NCBI GenBank assembly: GCA_964415715.1
Contig: CAYQBK010000012.1
Location: forward strand, 1-8,779
Length of the DNA stretch: 8,779 nt
Reading direction: 5' to 3'
Source of the DNA: DALYDK01 sp964415715
GTDB lineage: Bacteria; Patescibacteriota; Saccharimonadia; Saccharimonadales; CAIOMD01
The position numbers were made by a program, and so were the translations under genes. The notes under the pieces were generated by a model. That model did not search any database. It was not told the DNA's origin and saw only the letters and a program-made list of their open reading frames with translations. Shown piece after piece: positions 1 to 5,543 of this stretch. Position 1 is the stretch's first letter; every line of letters begins with the position of its first letter.

Positions 1-178
1 GCGGCGGTTTGAAACTTGTGCAATTATAGTTTTCATTATATGATACTGTACCATAACACTAGTATTTTGTAAAAACTTTTCTTACTTTATGTTCAGGTTT
101 ATACTCTCATACAGAAAAACATAACAATATCAATGCAAATAGTTTAAGCTATAACAACAATATAAACGAAAGACCTAG
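1..178. other. Intergenic region upstream of the AlkD-like gene
   Basis: No coding region is supported here. The first 12 bases are GC-rich and read GCG GCG GTT TGA in frame 1, which could be the tail of an upstream + strand gene but is too short to claim. Weak promoter-like pieces are visible: TTGTGC (16-21) and TATGAT (39-44) with 17-base spacing, TATACT (100-105), TATAAC (150-155) and TATAAA (161-166). None is convincing alone. An in-frame TAG at 176-178 lies directly before the GTG of the next gene and blocks any upstream extension of it. Confidence 0.4.
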
Positions 179-901
179 GTGAATCACAACGACATCTCTC
201 CAATAATCATTAATGAGCTGCTAAATCTCAGAGATGAACACAAAGCAGAATTTTTCCAAAGCTTTTTCAAAACAGGGCCCGGTCAATACGGTGAAGGAGA
301 TAAATTTTTAGGAATCAGCAATCCACAGATTCGACAAGTAGCAAAAGAATATTACAAACAAATATCCAATGATGATATCAAAAAATTACTACGCAACGAT
401 TGGCATGAGATACGTCTGTGTACTCTGGTTATGATGAACACAATTATGCCAAAAGCTTCACCATCAAGACAACAAGAAATTTACAATATATATATTGATA
501 ACATCTCAAGATATGTAAACAATTGGGATTTGGTAGATATTTCTGCACCCCATGTTATTGGCTATTTTTTGCAAAATCATGATAGGGAAGTGTTATATAG
601 CCTTGCTACAGGAAATCTTTGGGAAAAACGTGTTGCCATAATATCCACCCTAGCCTTTGTTCGACATAATGATTTTACTGATGCTATGAAGCTATCTGAA
701 ATACTGATGTATGAAAAACATGATTTGTTACACAAAGCTGTTGGTTGGGTGATGCGCGAAATAGGCAAAAGAGATCTTGAAAAACTTGAATTTCTTTTAG
801 ACAAGTACGCTTCGACCATGCCACGAACAACCCTACGATATGCCATCGAAAAATTTAATAAAGAAAAAAGATCTGTTTACTTGAGTCTTAGAAAAAAGTA
901 A
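179..901 (+). CDS. AlkD-type DNA alkylation repair glycosylase (HEAT-like)
   Basis: Predicted DNA glycosylase of the DNA_alkylation/AlkD family, which removes N3- or N7-alkylated purines with a HEAT-like helical solenoid. The 240 residues match the family's usual length. Seen directly: the family signature around residues 29-45 (FFKTGPGQYGEG followed by FLG), a WDLVD motif (W116, D120), LWEKRVAI (R151) and AVGWVMRE (W190). From what I recall of Bacillus cereus AlkD, W109, D113, R148 and W187 are the key DNA-binding and catalytic residues, and the 4-residue and 39-residue spacings are conserved here, so the enzyme is probably active. The GTG start is forced by a TAG immediately upstream; the Shine-Dalgarno is weak (GAAAG, 168-172). 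The Nudix gene follows after nine bases, so the two are probably co-transcribed, which suggests a small damage-repair operon. Confidence 0.93.
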   Translation: MNHNDISPIIINELLNLRDEHKAEFFQSFFKTGPGQYGEGDKFLGISNPQIRQVAKEYYKQISNDDIKKLLRNDWHEIRLCTLVMMNTIMPKASPSRQQEIYNIYIDNISRYVNNWDLVDISAPHVIGYFLQNHDREVLYSLATGNLWEKRVAIISTLAFVRHNDFTDAMKLSEILMYEKHDLLHKAVGWVMREIGKRDLEKLEFLLDKYASTMPRTTLRYAIEKFNKEKRSVYLSLRKK

Positions 902-910
902 TATATTTAG

Positions 911-1336
911 ATGTCAAAAGAATTTGCATACTACCAGTTATCGGTCAAAGCATTAATTGTCAATAATGGCAAAATATTTACCCTATTCACACCAGACGGA
1001 TATATTGATTTCCCGGGTGGTCGTGTAGATATTGATGAACAAGGTGATAATCTTGAAAATATACTAAATAGAGAAATTGATGAAGAGCTTGGAAAATCAT
1101 GTAAAATAAAATTGAATAACGTAGCATTTGTGACGAACAGACATTACACCATAGCATCTAACATTCAATATGTAATAACGGTTTTTTATAATTCTAAGTT
1201 TGAAAATAGTAATATTCAGCTTTCAAGCGAACATTCTAGCTACAAATGGCTTACTTACATTGATATGCTGGCCTATAAAGATAAGTTTATTTCCAAAGAT
1301 GAATATATACAATTTGAAAAATATTGTTTGAAATAA
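911..1336 (+). CDS. Nudix hydrolase
   Basis: Predicted Nudix-fold pyrophosphohydrolase acting on a nucleoside diphosphate linked to another group; the substrate cannot be read from sequence. The 141 residues fit a single Nudix domain. The Nudix box (G-x5-E-x7-REUxEExGU) is recognisable at 37-61: G37, E43 and the helix REIDEELG (54-61), which carries the metal-binding glutamates E55, E58 and E59. The stretch between E43 and R54 is 10 residues instead of the canonical 7, a three-residue loop insertion that could defeat strict pattern searches. The ATG is nine bases after the AlkD-like stop codon with no clear Shine-Dalgarno, consistent with co-transcription. Nudix enzymes often clean the nucleotide pool of damaged or signalling nucleotides, which would fit beside an alkylation repair enzyme, but that link is inference. 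Confidence 0.9.
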   Translation: MSKEFAYYQLSVKALIVNNGKIFTLFTPDGYIDFPGGRVDIDEQGDNLENILNREIDEELGKSCKIKLNNVAFVTNRHYTIASNIQYVITVFYNSKFENSNIQLSSEHSSYKWLTYIDMLAYKDKFISKDEYIQFEKYCLK

Positions 1337-1356
1337 TGACGTAATGTATATATAAA
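1328..1356 (+). promoter_or_regulatory. Predicted sigma70-type promoter for the DUF4868-like gene
   Basis: TTGAAA (1328-1333) and TATAAA (1351-1356) are separated by exactly 17 bases, the best -35/-10 pair in the window. A perfect TATAAT also occurs at 1362-1367 and may be an alternative -10. The -35 lies inside the last codons of the Nudix gene. Two tandem GGAAATT units (1369-1375 and 1376-1382) lie just before the start codon at 1390. Confidence 0.6.
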
Positions 1357-1389
1357 AAATGTATAATTGGAAATTGGAAATTTTAACTA

Positions 1390-2466
1390 ATGGATAACGT
1401 AATAAATATGACTCAAGATAATGAAAATACTATGAAGCAAGCTTTAGCTAAAACTGAGGTTGCTAACAATGTAGCATATGATGACAAACCTGTAATAGCA
1501 GATCCAGATGATGTAGATATATTTGGCTGGGCAAACAATATTGTTCCATACATAGATGATCTAAAAATAACATTATATTTTTTCAATAAGAACTTTACTG
1601 TATATAAAGCCAAGCTAACAGGTGAGGTAAACAAACAACTTGCACCATTATTTGTCGAACCAATAGTTGAATATGTTTTAGATGGCATCGATGATGGCTT
1701 AATAGTACGAGATTTTGAAGAAGCCGAGCAGGAAAAAAATGTTCTCCAGAAAACTAAAATAGTAAATGTTGAAAACCTAAAAACAATATTAAACTGGATA
1801 CACAACGAACAACATAATATTGAAATTTTTGATGAATCCGAGCACGACCTAAAACGTATGAAAGGTGTAATAGCGCATTGCACACACCCAGACATGACAA
1901 AAAGTTTTACTGTCATTAAGAACCTACCGACAAGTCAAATAATGAAAGGGACTTCAGCCTGGACACTCAAAGACGGAGTTTTCAAGCCTTTTGACACGAT
2001 GGCGGCACTAAAAATACCTGCAGAAAACCAGCTTATGCTAACCGGAAGTGACCTGTTTGTCTTTAATCAGGCCAAATTAAAGCAGCTGTTTGGCTACGAT
2101 GCTAAAGCTAGTCTAATAGCTGAACGTAAAGTAGAAGAAATAACTGATAATTTTAAACTAGTTTTTGATGGCATGAATGATATGCAAAGTTTAGTCAAAT
2201 CTAAACCTGCGCTTGTTAAAAAACTTCAACAGGTTCAGCCAGACCTGGTGAAGCAAGAAGAATTGCTAGCCCAGTCAGAAGAACTAGGTTTAGGACTGCT
2301 TACGGATGATAGTGGGGCAATTATTATTATGAATGATAAAGATTTGACAAAGTTTGTAAATTTGTTAAACGATGACTACGTAGAATCAAGCCTGACAGGT
2401 CTGCGTTACGAAATTAAATCAAAAAAACTATTGCGAATAACGGACGATAGCCAAGATTTGCTATAA
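1390..2466 (+). CDS. DUF4868/KwaB-like protein
   Basis: A soluble 358-residue protein with no signal peptide or membrane segment. I read it as a DUF4868-family protein, the family that includes KwaB of the Kiwa anti-phage system. The grounds are remembered family patterns: a central block of about 187-260 (AWTLKDGVFKPFD, a hydrophobic strand, LFVFNQAKLKQLFGYD, then a charged helix) and a C-terminal block at 322-348 (NLLNDDYVESSLTG followed by RYEIKSKKLL). The N-terminal third is acidic and not otherwise recognised. In Kiwa, KwaB works with the membrane protein KwaA; no multi-span KwaA-like gene is adjacent here. The gene has its own promoter, lies 53 bases after the Nudix gene and converges on rarA. 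It may be a standalone DUF4868 gene with a defence or nucleic-acid role. Family assignment is fairly likely, function is uncertain. Confidence 0.68.
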   Translation: MDNVINMTQDNENTMKQALAKTEVANNVAYDDKPVIADPDDVDIFGWANNIVPYIDDLKITLYFFNKNFTVYKAKLTGEVNKQLAPLFVEPIVEYVLDGIDDGLIVRDFEEAEQEKNVLQKTKIVNVENLKTILNWIHNEQHNIEIFDESEHDLKRMKGVIAHCTHPDMTKSFTVIKNLPTSQIMKGTSAWTLKDGVFKPFDTMAALKIPAENQLMLTGSDLFVFNQAKLKQLFGYDAKASLIAERKVEEITDNFKLVFDGMNDMQSLVKSKPALVKKLQQVQPDLVKQEELLAQSEELGLGLLTDDSGAIIIMNDKDLTKFVNLLNDDYVESSLTGLRYEIKSKKLLRITDDSQDLL

Positions 2467-2511
2467 ATAAACTCAGCTCAACATGATCAACCCAATAACT
2501 ATCTGTAGCAA

Positions 2512-2540
2512 CCCCAAAACAAAAAATGTCTTTTTTGGGG
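2512..2540. terminator. Hairpin between convergent genes, possible terminator
   Basis: CCCCAAAA (2512-2519) pairs perfectly with TTTTGGGG (2533-2540), giving an 8-bp stem with a 13-base loop. An alternative fold pairs the A-run at 2521-2526 with the T-run at 2531-2536 and bulges AAAAC. It lies 45 bases after the DUF4868-like stop. No U-tract follows the stem on either strand, so it is not a textbook intrinsic terminator; its place between convergent genes is the main argument. Confidence 0.45.
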
Positions 2541-2577
2541 CGATGAATTGATAAGATAAAACGGTATTTTTAGCCTT

Positions 2578-2643
2578 CAAATCGTGTATCAAAATGTGAT
2601 ATTTGTATTGGATTTGCCTTGTACGGCCGTGGTTATACGATTT
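2578..2643. other. Complex inverted repeats at the 3' end of rarA
   Basis: A 10-base arm (2579-2588, AAATCGTGTA) pairs with 2634-2643 (TATACGATTT), with one G-U pair when transcribed from the + strand. Part of the same left arm (CAAATC, 2578-2583) can instead pair perfectly with GATTTG (2611-2616), so the two folds exclude each other. Between them are a small hairpin (TATCA 2587-2591 with TGATA 2597-2601) and the perfect palindrome ACGGCCGT (2623-2630). The right arm runs into the rarA stop codon. It could be a 3'-UTR structure or terminator; no known RNA family is recognised. Confidence 0.35.
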
Positions 2644-3821
2644 TAATCAAACAAGTTTAGATCTTTTAACTCTTCTGGCAAGAAACCTTTTGTTGGCTTA
2701 AAATCTGCTTTCCATTGATAATCTTTTCCATAGCCAATATCTTTCATAAGACTCGTAGAGGCATTGCGTAAATATATGGGTGAGGCCAAATTTGGAGTAG
2801 ACTTTGCTAAATCAATCGCTTTGGCCATAGCGTTTGTAACTACTCTTGATTTTTTGCTTGCCGATAATACCAGCGCGCAATGAAAAAGATTATACTGGCA
2901 CTCTGGCATTCCAATTCTTTCGACTGCCTGAAAAGTACTAACGGCCAAATTTAACGCCGGAGTGCTTGCAATGCCAATGTCTTCACTGGCAAATATTATC
3001 ATACGCCTCGCAATAAATTTGGGATCTTCGCCCGCGTTTAACATACGCGCCAGATAGTACAAACTAGCATTGCTGTCACTGCCGCGCATACTTTTTATAA
3101 ATGCACTGATAATATTATAATGTTGCTCGCCGTTTTTATCGTAGCCAGGCAATACTCGTTGGACAGCGGTGTCTACAGTTTTTTTAGTTATCTTACCCTC
3201 GGCAAGATCCAGGCAAAGTTCCAGGTTTCCAAGCGCGATCCTAGCATCACCATCAGACATGTCGGCAATATATTTTAGTATTGATGTCTGCGCTTGCTTA
3301 GTTTTATTTATTATTTTAAGGCATCTTTGCAAAATTGTTACAATCTCTTCTGATGTCAGCTTCTCAAGTATCAGTACTCGAGTTCTAGACAGTAATGGAG
3401 TTATAACTTCAAAGCTTGGATTTTCCGTAGTAGCACCAATAAGATAGATTAAGCCATTTTCGATATGTGGCAAAAATGCGTCTTGCTGAGCTTTATTGAA
3501 TCGGTGTATTTCATCAACAAATATAATTGTTCGTATACCTAGCCGTTTATTTTGTTCAGCTCGTATAATATGTTTTTTTACATCGGCGATTCCCGATGTA
3601 ACTGCACTTATCTCTATAAAATCAGCTTCTACCTCACTAGCAACAATACGAGCCAGGGTTGTTTTACCAGTACCCGAAGGTCCCCAGAATATCATGCTTG
3701 CAGGTTGCTTGGTTTTTACGATTTGACCCAGTAAACCCTTATCATCTATAAGGTTGCTCTGTCCAACTACATCGCTAAGTTTAGTTGGTCTCATTTGTTC
3801 AGCTAGTGGTACTTTAGACAT
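2643..3821 (-). CDS. rarA: RarA/MgsA replication-associated AAA+ ATPase
   Basis: Replication-associated recombination protein A of the clamp-loader-like AAA+ superfamily, which acts at stalled or gapped replication forks and associates with single-stranded DNA-binding protein. Seen directly: the opening LAEQMRPTKLSDVVGQ, Walker A GPSGTGKTT (47-55), Walker B IIFVDEIHRFNKAQQD with D103/E104, sensor 1 in IGATTENPSF (128-137), arginine finger R146 in LLSRTR, sensor 2 GDARIALGNLE (191-201), and the RarA-specific tetramerisation region with KSMRGSDSNASLYYLARM (243-260). At 392 residues it is somewhat shorter than the E. coli protein (about 447) but complete. The ATG is preceded by TATAAT only seven bases away, predicting a leaderless mRNA. 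It is divergent from the phosphatase gene and convergent with the DUF4868-like gene. Confidence 0.97.
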   Translation of the reverse strand: MSKVPLAEQMRPTKLSDVVGQSNLIDDKGLLGQIVKTKQPASMIFWGPSGTGKTTLARIVASEVEADFIEISAVTSGIADVKKHIIRAEQNKRLGIRTIIFVDEIHRFNKAQQDAFLPHIENGLIYLIGATTENPSFEVITPLLSRTRVLILEKLTSEEIVTILQRCLKIINKTKQAQTSILKYIADMSDGDARIALGNLELCLDLAEGKITKKTVDTAVQRVLPGYDKNGEQHYNIISAFIKSMRGSDSNASLYYLARMLNAGEDPKFIARRMIIFASEDIGIASTPALNLAVSTFQAVERIGMPECQYNLFHCALVLSASKKSRVVTNAMAKAIDLAKSTPNLASPIYLRNASTSLMKDIGYGKDYQWKADFKPTKGFLPEELKDLNLFD

Positions 3822-3828
3822 AAATTAG

Positions 3829-3834
3829 ATTATA
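3829..3834 (-). promoter_or_regulatory. -10 element of rarA (leaderless start)
   Basis: On the - strand this is a perfect TATAAT hexamer with only seven bases between it and the rarA ATG (3821-3819). Initiation about seven bases downstream would put +1 at or next to the A of the ATG. No -35 resembling TTGACA is seen at 16-18 bases, and there is no Shine-Dalgarno room. Confidence 0.65.
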
Positions 3835-3870
3835 ACTTATTTAGATATCGTTTTTTCTTTGCTATTGCAC

Positions 3871-3876
3871 TATACT
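3871..3876 (+). promoter_or_regulatory. -10 element of the phosphatase gene, inside a palindrome
   Basis: TATACT lies 12 bases before the ATG at 3889, predicting a leader of about six bases. The hexamer overlaps an inverted repeat, ATACTT (3872-3877) with AAGTAT (3881-3886) around a CAA centre, a possible operator. No good -35 is visible. Confidence 0.5.
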
Positions 3877-3888
3877 TCAAAAGTATCT

Positions 3889-4344
3889 ATGAATTACTCA
3901 AGAATAACAGACTATTTGTATATTGGAACAACTCCAAAAATATCTGATTACCCAAAACTCGCAGACAAGAACATAAAACTAGCTATAAATATGAGATATG
4001 ATCATATTTTCTTTCCCAGAAAACCTCTGGCAGGCATACAAACAATCTGGGTCCCAACTGTAGACTCATTTTTATTTCCAATAAATGCAGCAAGATTAGT
4101 ACCAGCAGTACACCAGGCTATCAATATCATTAATCAGGGTAGTAGTGTTTTATCATACTGTCGCATGGGTAAGCATCGTAGTGTTCTTATGGGTTGTGCA
4201 ATACTAATTGCTATGGGATACGGTATTGAAACTGCATGCAACCTAGTCACCAACAATAGATCAGAATCCGATCCTTACGCAAAACATATACAAAAACCAA
4301 TCTATGAATTTTCAAATATTTGGCACGGCAAAACAATATTTTGA
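3889..4344 (+). CDS. Dual-specificity / tyrosine phosphatase-like protein
   Basis: A 151-residue cytosolic protein of the cysteine-based (CX5R) phosphatase superfamily, dual-specificity type. It opens with SRITDYLYIGTTP, the usual first strand of the domain. The active-site loop is CRMGKHRS, giving nucleophile C91 and phosphate-binding R97; D59 in VPTVDSFLFP sits where the general acid is expected. The histidine that normally precedes the catalytic cysteine (HC) is tyrosine here (Y90), which may alter the cysteine pKa. Expected reaction: dephosphorylation of phosphotyrosine, phosphoserine/threonine or a small phosphorylated molecule; the substrate is unknown. A TTG at 3859 would add ten residues, but TATACT at 3871 would then lie inside the gene and the added residues are not part of the fold, so the ATG is preferred. 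It ends with TGA. It is divergent from rarA and followed by DUF1232. Confidence 0.86.
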   Translation: MNYSRITDYLYIGTTPKISDYPKLADKNIKLAINMRYDHIFFPRKPLAGIQTIWVPTVDSFLFPINAARLVPAVHQAINIINQGSSVLSYCRMGKHRSVLMGCAILIAMGYGIETACNLVTNNRSESDPYAKHIQKPIYEFSNIWHGKTIF

Positions 4345-4367
4345 GTGTATTAGTTGTATATGTCGAG

Positions 4368-4373
4368 TATAAT
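4368..4373 (+). promoter_or_regulatory. -10 element of the DUF1232 gene (leaderless start)
   Basis: A perfect TATAAT lies eight bases before the ATG at 4382, so the transcript should begin within a base or two of the start codon. The hexamer sits in a short palindrome, AGTAT-A-ATACT (4366-4376). A wider inverted repeat, TATTAGT (4348-4354) with ACTAATA (4374-4380), brackets it. No acceptable -35 is visible. Confidence 0.6.
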
Positions 4374-4381
4374 ACTAATAT

Positions 4382-4678
4382 ATGAAAGGCAGCTACAAAA
4401 ACACACCACCTGTTGGAATTGTCAGCGCTTGTCTGCGGATGATAGAAGATCCCAACCGAAGTAAGTTTCAAAGATTTCTACTTGTGTTAGCACCACTATT
4501 TATTGTTTGGATTATATCACCGCTAGATATTTTCCCCGAAGCACTACTTGGTCCGCTTGGTTTAGCCGATGATACTATACTAGTTGTAACATTATTCTTG
4601 TTAGTTCGTTTAGCTCTGTCGTTCTACAGTGAAAAAAAATACGTAAAGCCAATCAAAAAAATACAGTCGAAAAACTAA
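4382..4678 (+). CDS. DUF1232 (YkvA-type) small membrane protein
   Basis: A 98-residue membrane protein of the DUF1232/YkvA family, whose biochemical role is not established. The family signature is clear: ISPLDIFPE (45-53) followed by GPLGLADD (57-64), the conserved SPxDxxP and LGxxDD elements. Two hydrophobic helices of about 30-50 and 62-82 flank or contain this motif, and the tail is lysine-rich (KKYVKPIKKIQSKN), probably on the cytoplasmic side. The length is normal for a minimal DUF1232 protein. It follows the phosphatase gene by 37 bases but has its own TATAAT. Its TAA (4676-4678) overlaps the TAG (4677-4675) of the convergent inhibitor gene, so the two genes share four bases and leave no room for a terminator between them. 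Confidence 0.86.
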   Translation: MKGSYKNTPPVGIVSACLRMIEDPNRSKFQRFLLVLAPLFIVWIISPLDIFPEALLGPLGLADDTILVVTLFLLVRLALSFYSEKKYVKPIKKIQSKN

Positions 4679-5085
4679 TTTATATTAACGTTAAATGTTT
4701 TTGTTTGTGCTGGTGGTGTGCCGGCTTCCCAGGCCCTACTATAAATAAAATCAAGTTTAGTTTGACCAGAAGCATGTGTCTCAAGCGTAAATATTTCTAC
4801 GCCTCCACCACCAATATTATTTGAGTTTGAAATATATGTGTTAGATTTTTTGGTGATAATCGTATGGTTATAATTTTCGACCAGTTGCCAAGTATATCCT
4901 GTAGTTGGGTTTGAGTTTAGCTCAATACTTAATAATTGCCCCTTATTTACATTGATATTCGGAGCAGTATTGTTGCTACTGATATTTACTGTATGTAGAT
5001 TTTTATATGCTGGTGAATATAGCACAAGACTGATCAGTGCACATAAACCAATCAAGGCTATTACTATATAAAATAATTTTTTCAC
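4675..5085 (-). CDS. Chagasin-type (I42) cysteine protease inhibitor, membrane-anchored
   Basis: A 136-residue protein predicted to be exported or anchored by one N-terminal hydrophobic segment (about 4-23), with an Ig-like chagasin domain outside the cell. Chagasin/I42 inhibitors block papain-type cysteine proteases with three loops, and all three are visible: NPTTGYTW (59-66), the glycine loop GGGG (92-95) and RAWE (117-120), where the usual third motif is RPW. There is no good lipobox; C15 follows leucine, so it is probably not a lipoprotein. The start is GTG, supported by a Shine-Dalgarno GAGGT six bases upstream and by the MKK-hydrophobic N-terminus. It overlaps the DUF1232 gene tail-to-tail and is divergent from a small membrane protein gene. 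A surface inhibitor could protect the cell against host or prey proteases, which is inference. Confidence 0.87.
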   Translation of the reverse strand: MKKLFYIVIALIGLCALISLVLYSPAYKNLHTVNISSNNTAPNINVNKGQLLSIELNSNPTTGYTWQLVENYNHTIITKKSNTYISNSNNIGGGGVEIFTLETHASGQTKLDFIYSRAWEAGTPPAQTKTFNVNIN

Positions 5086-5091
5086 TTATTT

Positions 5092-5096
5092 ACCTC
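5092..5096 (-). promoter_or_regulatory. Shine-Dalgarno of the I42 inhibitor gene
   Basis: Read on the - strand, GAGGT stands six bases before the GTG at 5085. It decides this start and is one of the few clear Shine-Dalgarno sites in the window. Confidence 0.75.
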
Positions 5097-5111
5097 GCTA
5101 GTTATTGTGCT
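5097..5111 (+). repeat. Direct repeat copy 1 in the divergent promoter region
   Basis: GCTAGTTATTGTGCT matches 13 of 15 bases with GCTAACTATTGTGCT at 5185-5199. This copy covers the predicted transcription start of the inhibitor gene, next to its -10 element. It may be a regulator-binding site. Confidence 0.5.
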
Positions 5112-5114
5112 TGC

Positions 5115-5143
5115 AGTATATCAACCCGCTAAAGTCCTGTACA
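5115..5143 (-). promoter_or_regulatory. Extended -10 promoter of the I42 inhibitor gene
   Basis: On the - strand an extended -10, TGATATACT (5123-5115), is preceded at 17-base spacing by TGTACA (5143-5138), a four-of-six match to the -35 consensus. Predicted +1 is near 5108, giving a leader of about 22 bases that includes the GAGGT Shine-Dalgarno. Confidence 0.6.
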
Positions 5144-5184
5144 TAATATATATTTTTAATAAATGACTGTTTCTTATAAGTATG

Positions 5185-5199
5185 GCTAACTATTGTGCT
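5185..5199 (+). repeat. Direct repeat copy 2 in the divergent promoter region
   Basis: GCTAACTATTGTGCT, 13 of 15 bases identical to 5097-5111. It occupies the -35 zone of the small membrane protein gene, nine bases ahead of its -10. Confidence 0.5.
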
Positions 5200-5204
5200 A
5201 TTTC

Positions 5205-5213
5205 TGATATACT
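5205..5213 (+). promoter_or_regulatory. Extended -10 of the small membrane protein gene (leaderless start)
   Basis: TGATATACT is a complete extended -10 element ending six bases before the ATG at 5220, so the mRNA should start at or beside the ATG. No -35 match is present, as expected for an extended -10 promoter. The same nine bases form the inhibitor promoter on the other strand. Confidence 0.65.
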
Positions 5214-5219
5214 TTTGGT

Positions 5220-5543
5220 ATGGTTAATGAAAACAAAGTTGTAGTAGAGGCAGAGGTTATTGAATCTAGTGGGCCCAATAAAGAACAGTTCAAAAACTAC
5301 ACTGCATACACCAAAAAACCACAAGATTCATCACTAGTGGGTGTATGGTTGCTATGTGTGTTTAGTATATTCTTTAGTCTTGTACCAATATTTGGATTGG
5401 CTATTGCGGTCATTGCACTTATTACCTGTATAATCAAAAAAGTTCCACCCATATTACCAATATTGTCAATAATAATTGGGACTATATCTACTGGCATATT
5501 TCTGTTTATCTGGCTAGTAATTAAGGCAATAATTAATATATAG
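5220..5543 (+). CDS. Small hydrophobic membrane protein, unknown function
   Basis: I do not recognise this 107-residue protein. The first 38 residues are polar and charged, with an acidic start (VVVEAEVIE), and probably lie in the cytoplasm. The rest is almost entirely hydrophobic: about 40-71, a KK turn with prolines (73-80), then about 78-104. This fits two long membrane helices or a re-entrant pair, with both ends on the same side. The layout resembles small DUF4190-like membrane proteins, but no diagnostic motif is present. It is backed by an extended -10 element six bases from the ATG. It is divergent from the protease inhibitor and shares a 15-base repeat with it, so the two may be regulated together. 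It converges on the methyltransferase gene with a 33-base gap. Confidence 0.65.
   Translation: MVNENKVVVEAEVIESSGPNKEQFKNYTAYTKKPQDSSLVGVWLLCVFSIFFSLVPIFGLAIAVIALITCIIKKVPPILPILSIIIGTISTGIFLFIWLVIKAIINI

Noticed and set aside
1..12. Tail of an upstream gene ending in TGA at 10-12
   Set aside because: Three codons are too few to support a coding call, although the GC-rich start is unlike the rest of the gap.
1369..1382. Tandem GGAAATT repeat as a Shine-Dalgarno or repeat element
   Set aside because: Only two units are present and they lack the GGAGG core, so this is probably chance in AT-rich sequence.
1413..1916. 167-codon open frame on the - strand
   Set aside because: It lies entirely opposite the DUF4868-like gene, is rich in Ser, Cys and Phe as expected of an antisense shadow, and shows no recognisable family.
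3169..3447. 92-codon open frame on the + strand
   Set aside because: It is antisense to conserved rarA sequence and has no promoter or recognisable motif.
3859..3888. TTG start for the phosphatase, adding ten residues
   Set aside because: The -10 element at 3871-3876 would fall inside the gene, the added residues are not part of the domain, and an ATG is available at 3889.
4342..4344. TGA read as glycine (SR1/Gracilibacteria code)
   Set aside because: TGA ends the phosphatase and the TrmH-family genes at the expected protein length, and no gene needs an internal TGA to stay open.
5026..5085. Lipoprotein signal on the I42 inhibitor
   Set aside because: The only cysteine in the hydrophobic segment (C15) is preceded by leucine rather than Gly, Ala or Ser, so the lipobox is not met.
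1390..5543. Complete Kiwa (KwaA-KwaB) defence system
   Set aside because: Only a KwaB-like candidate is present. Neither the DUF1232 protein nor the 107-residue protein resembles KwaA in size or position.
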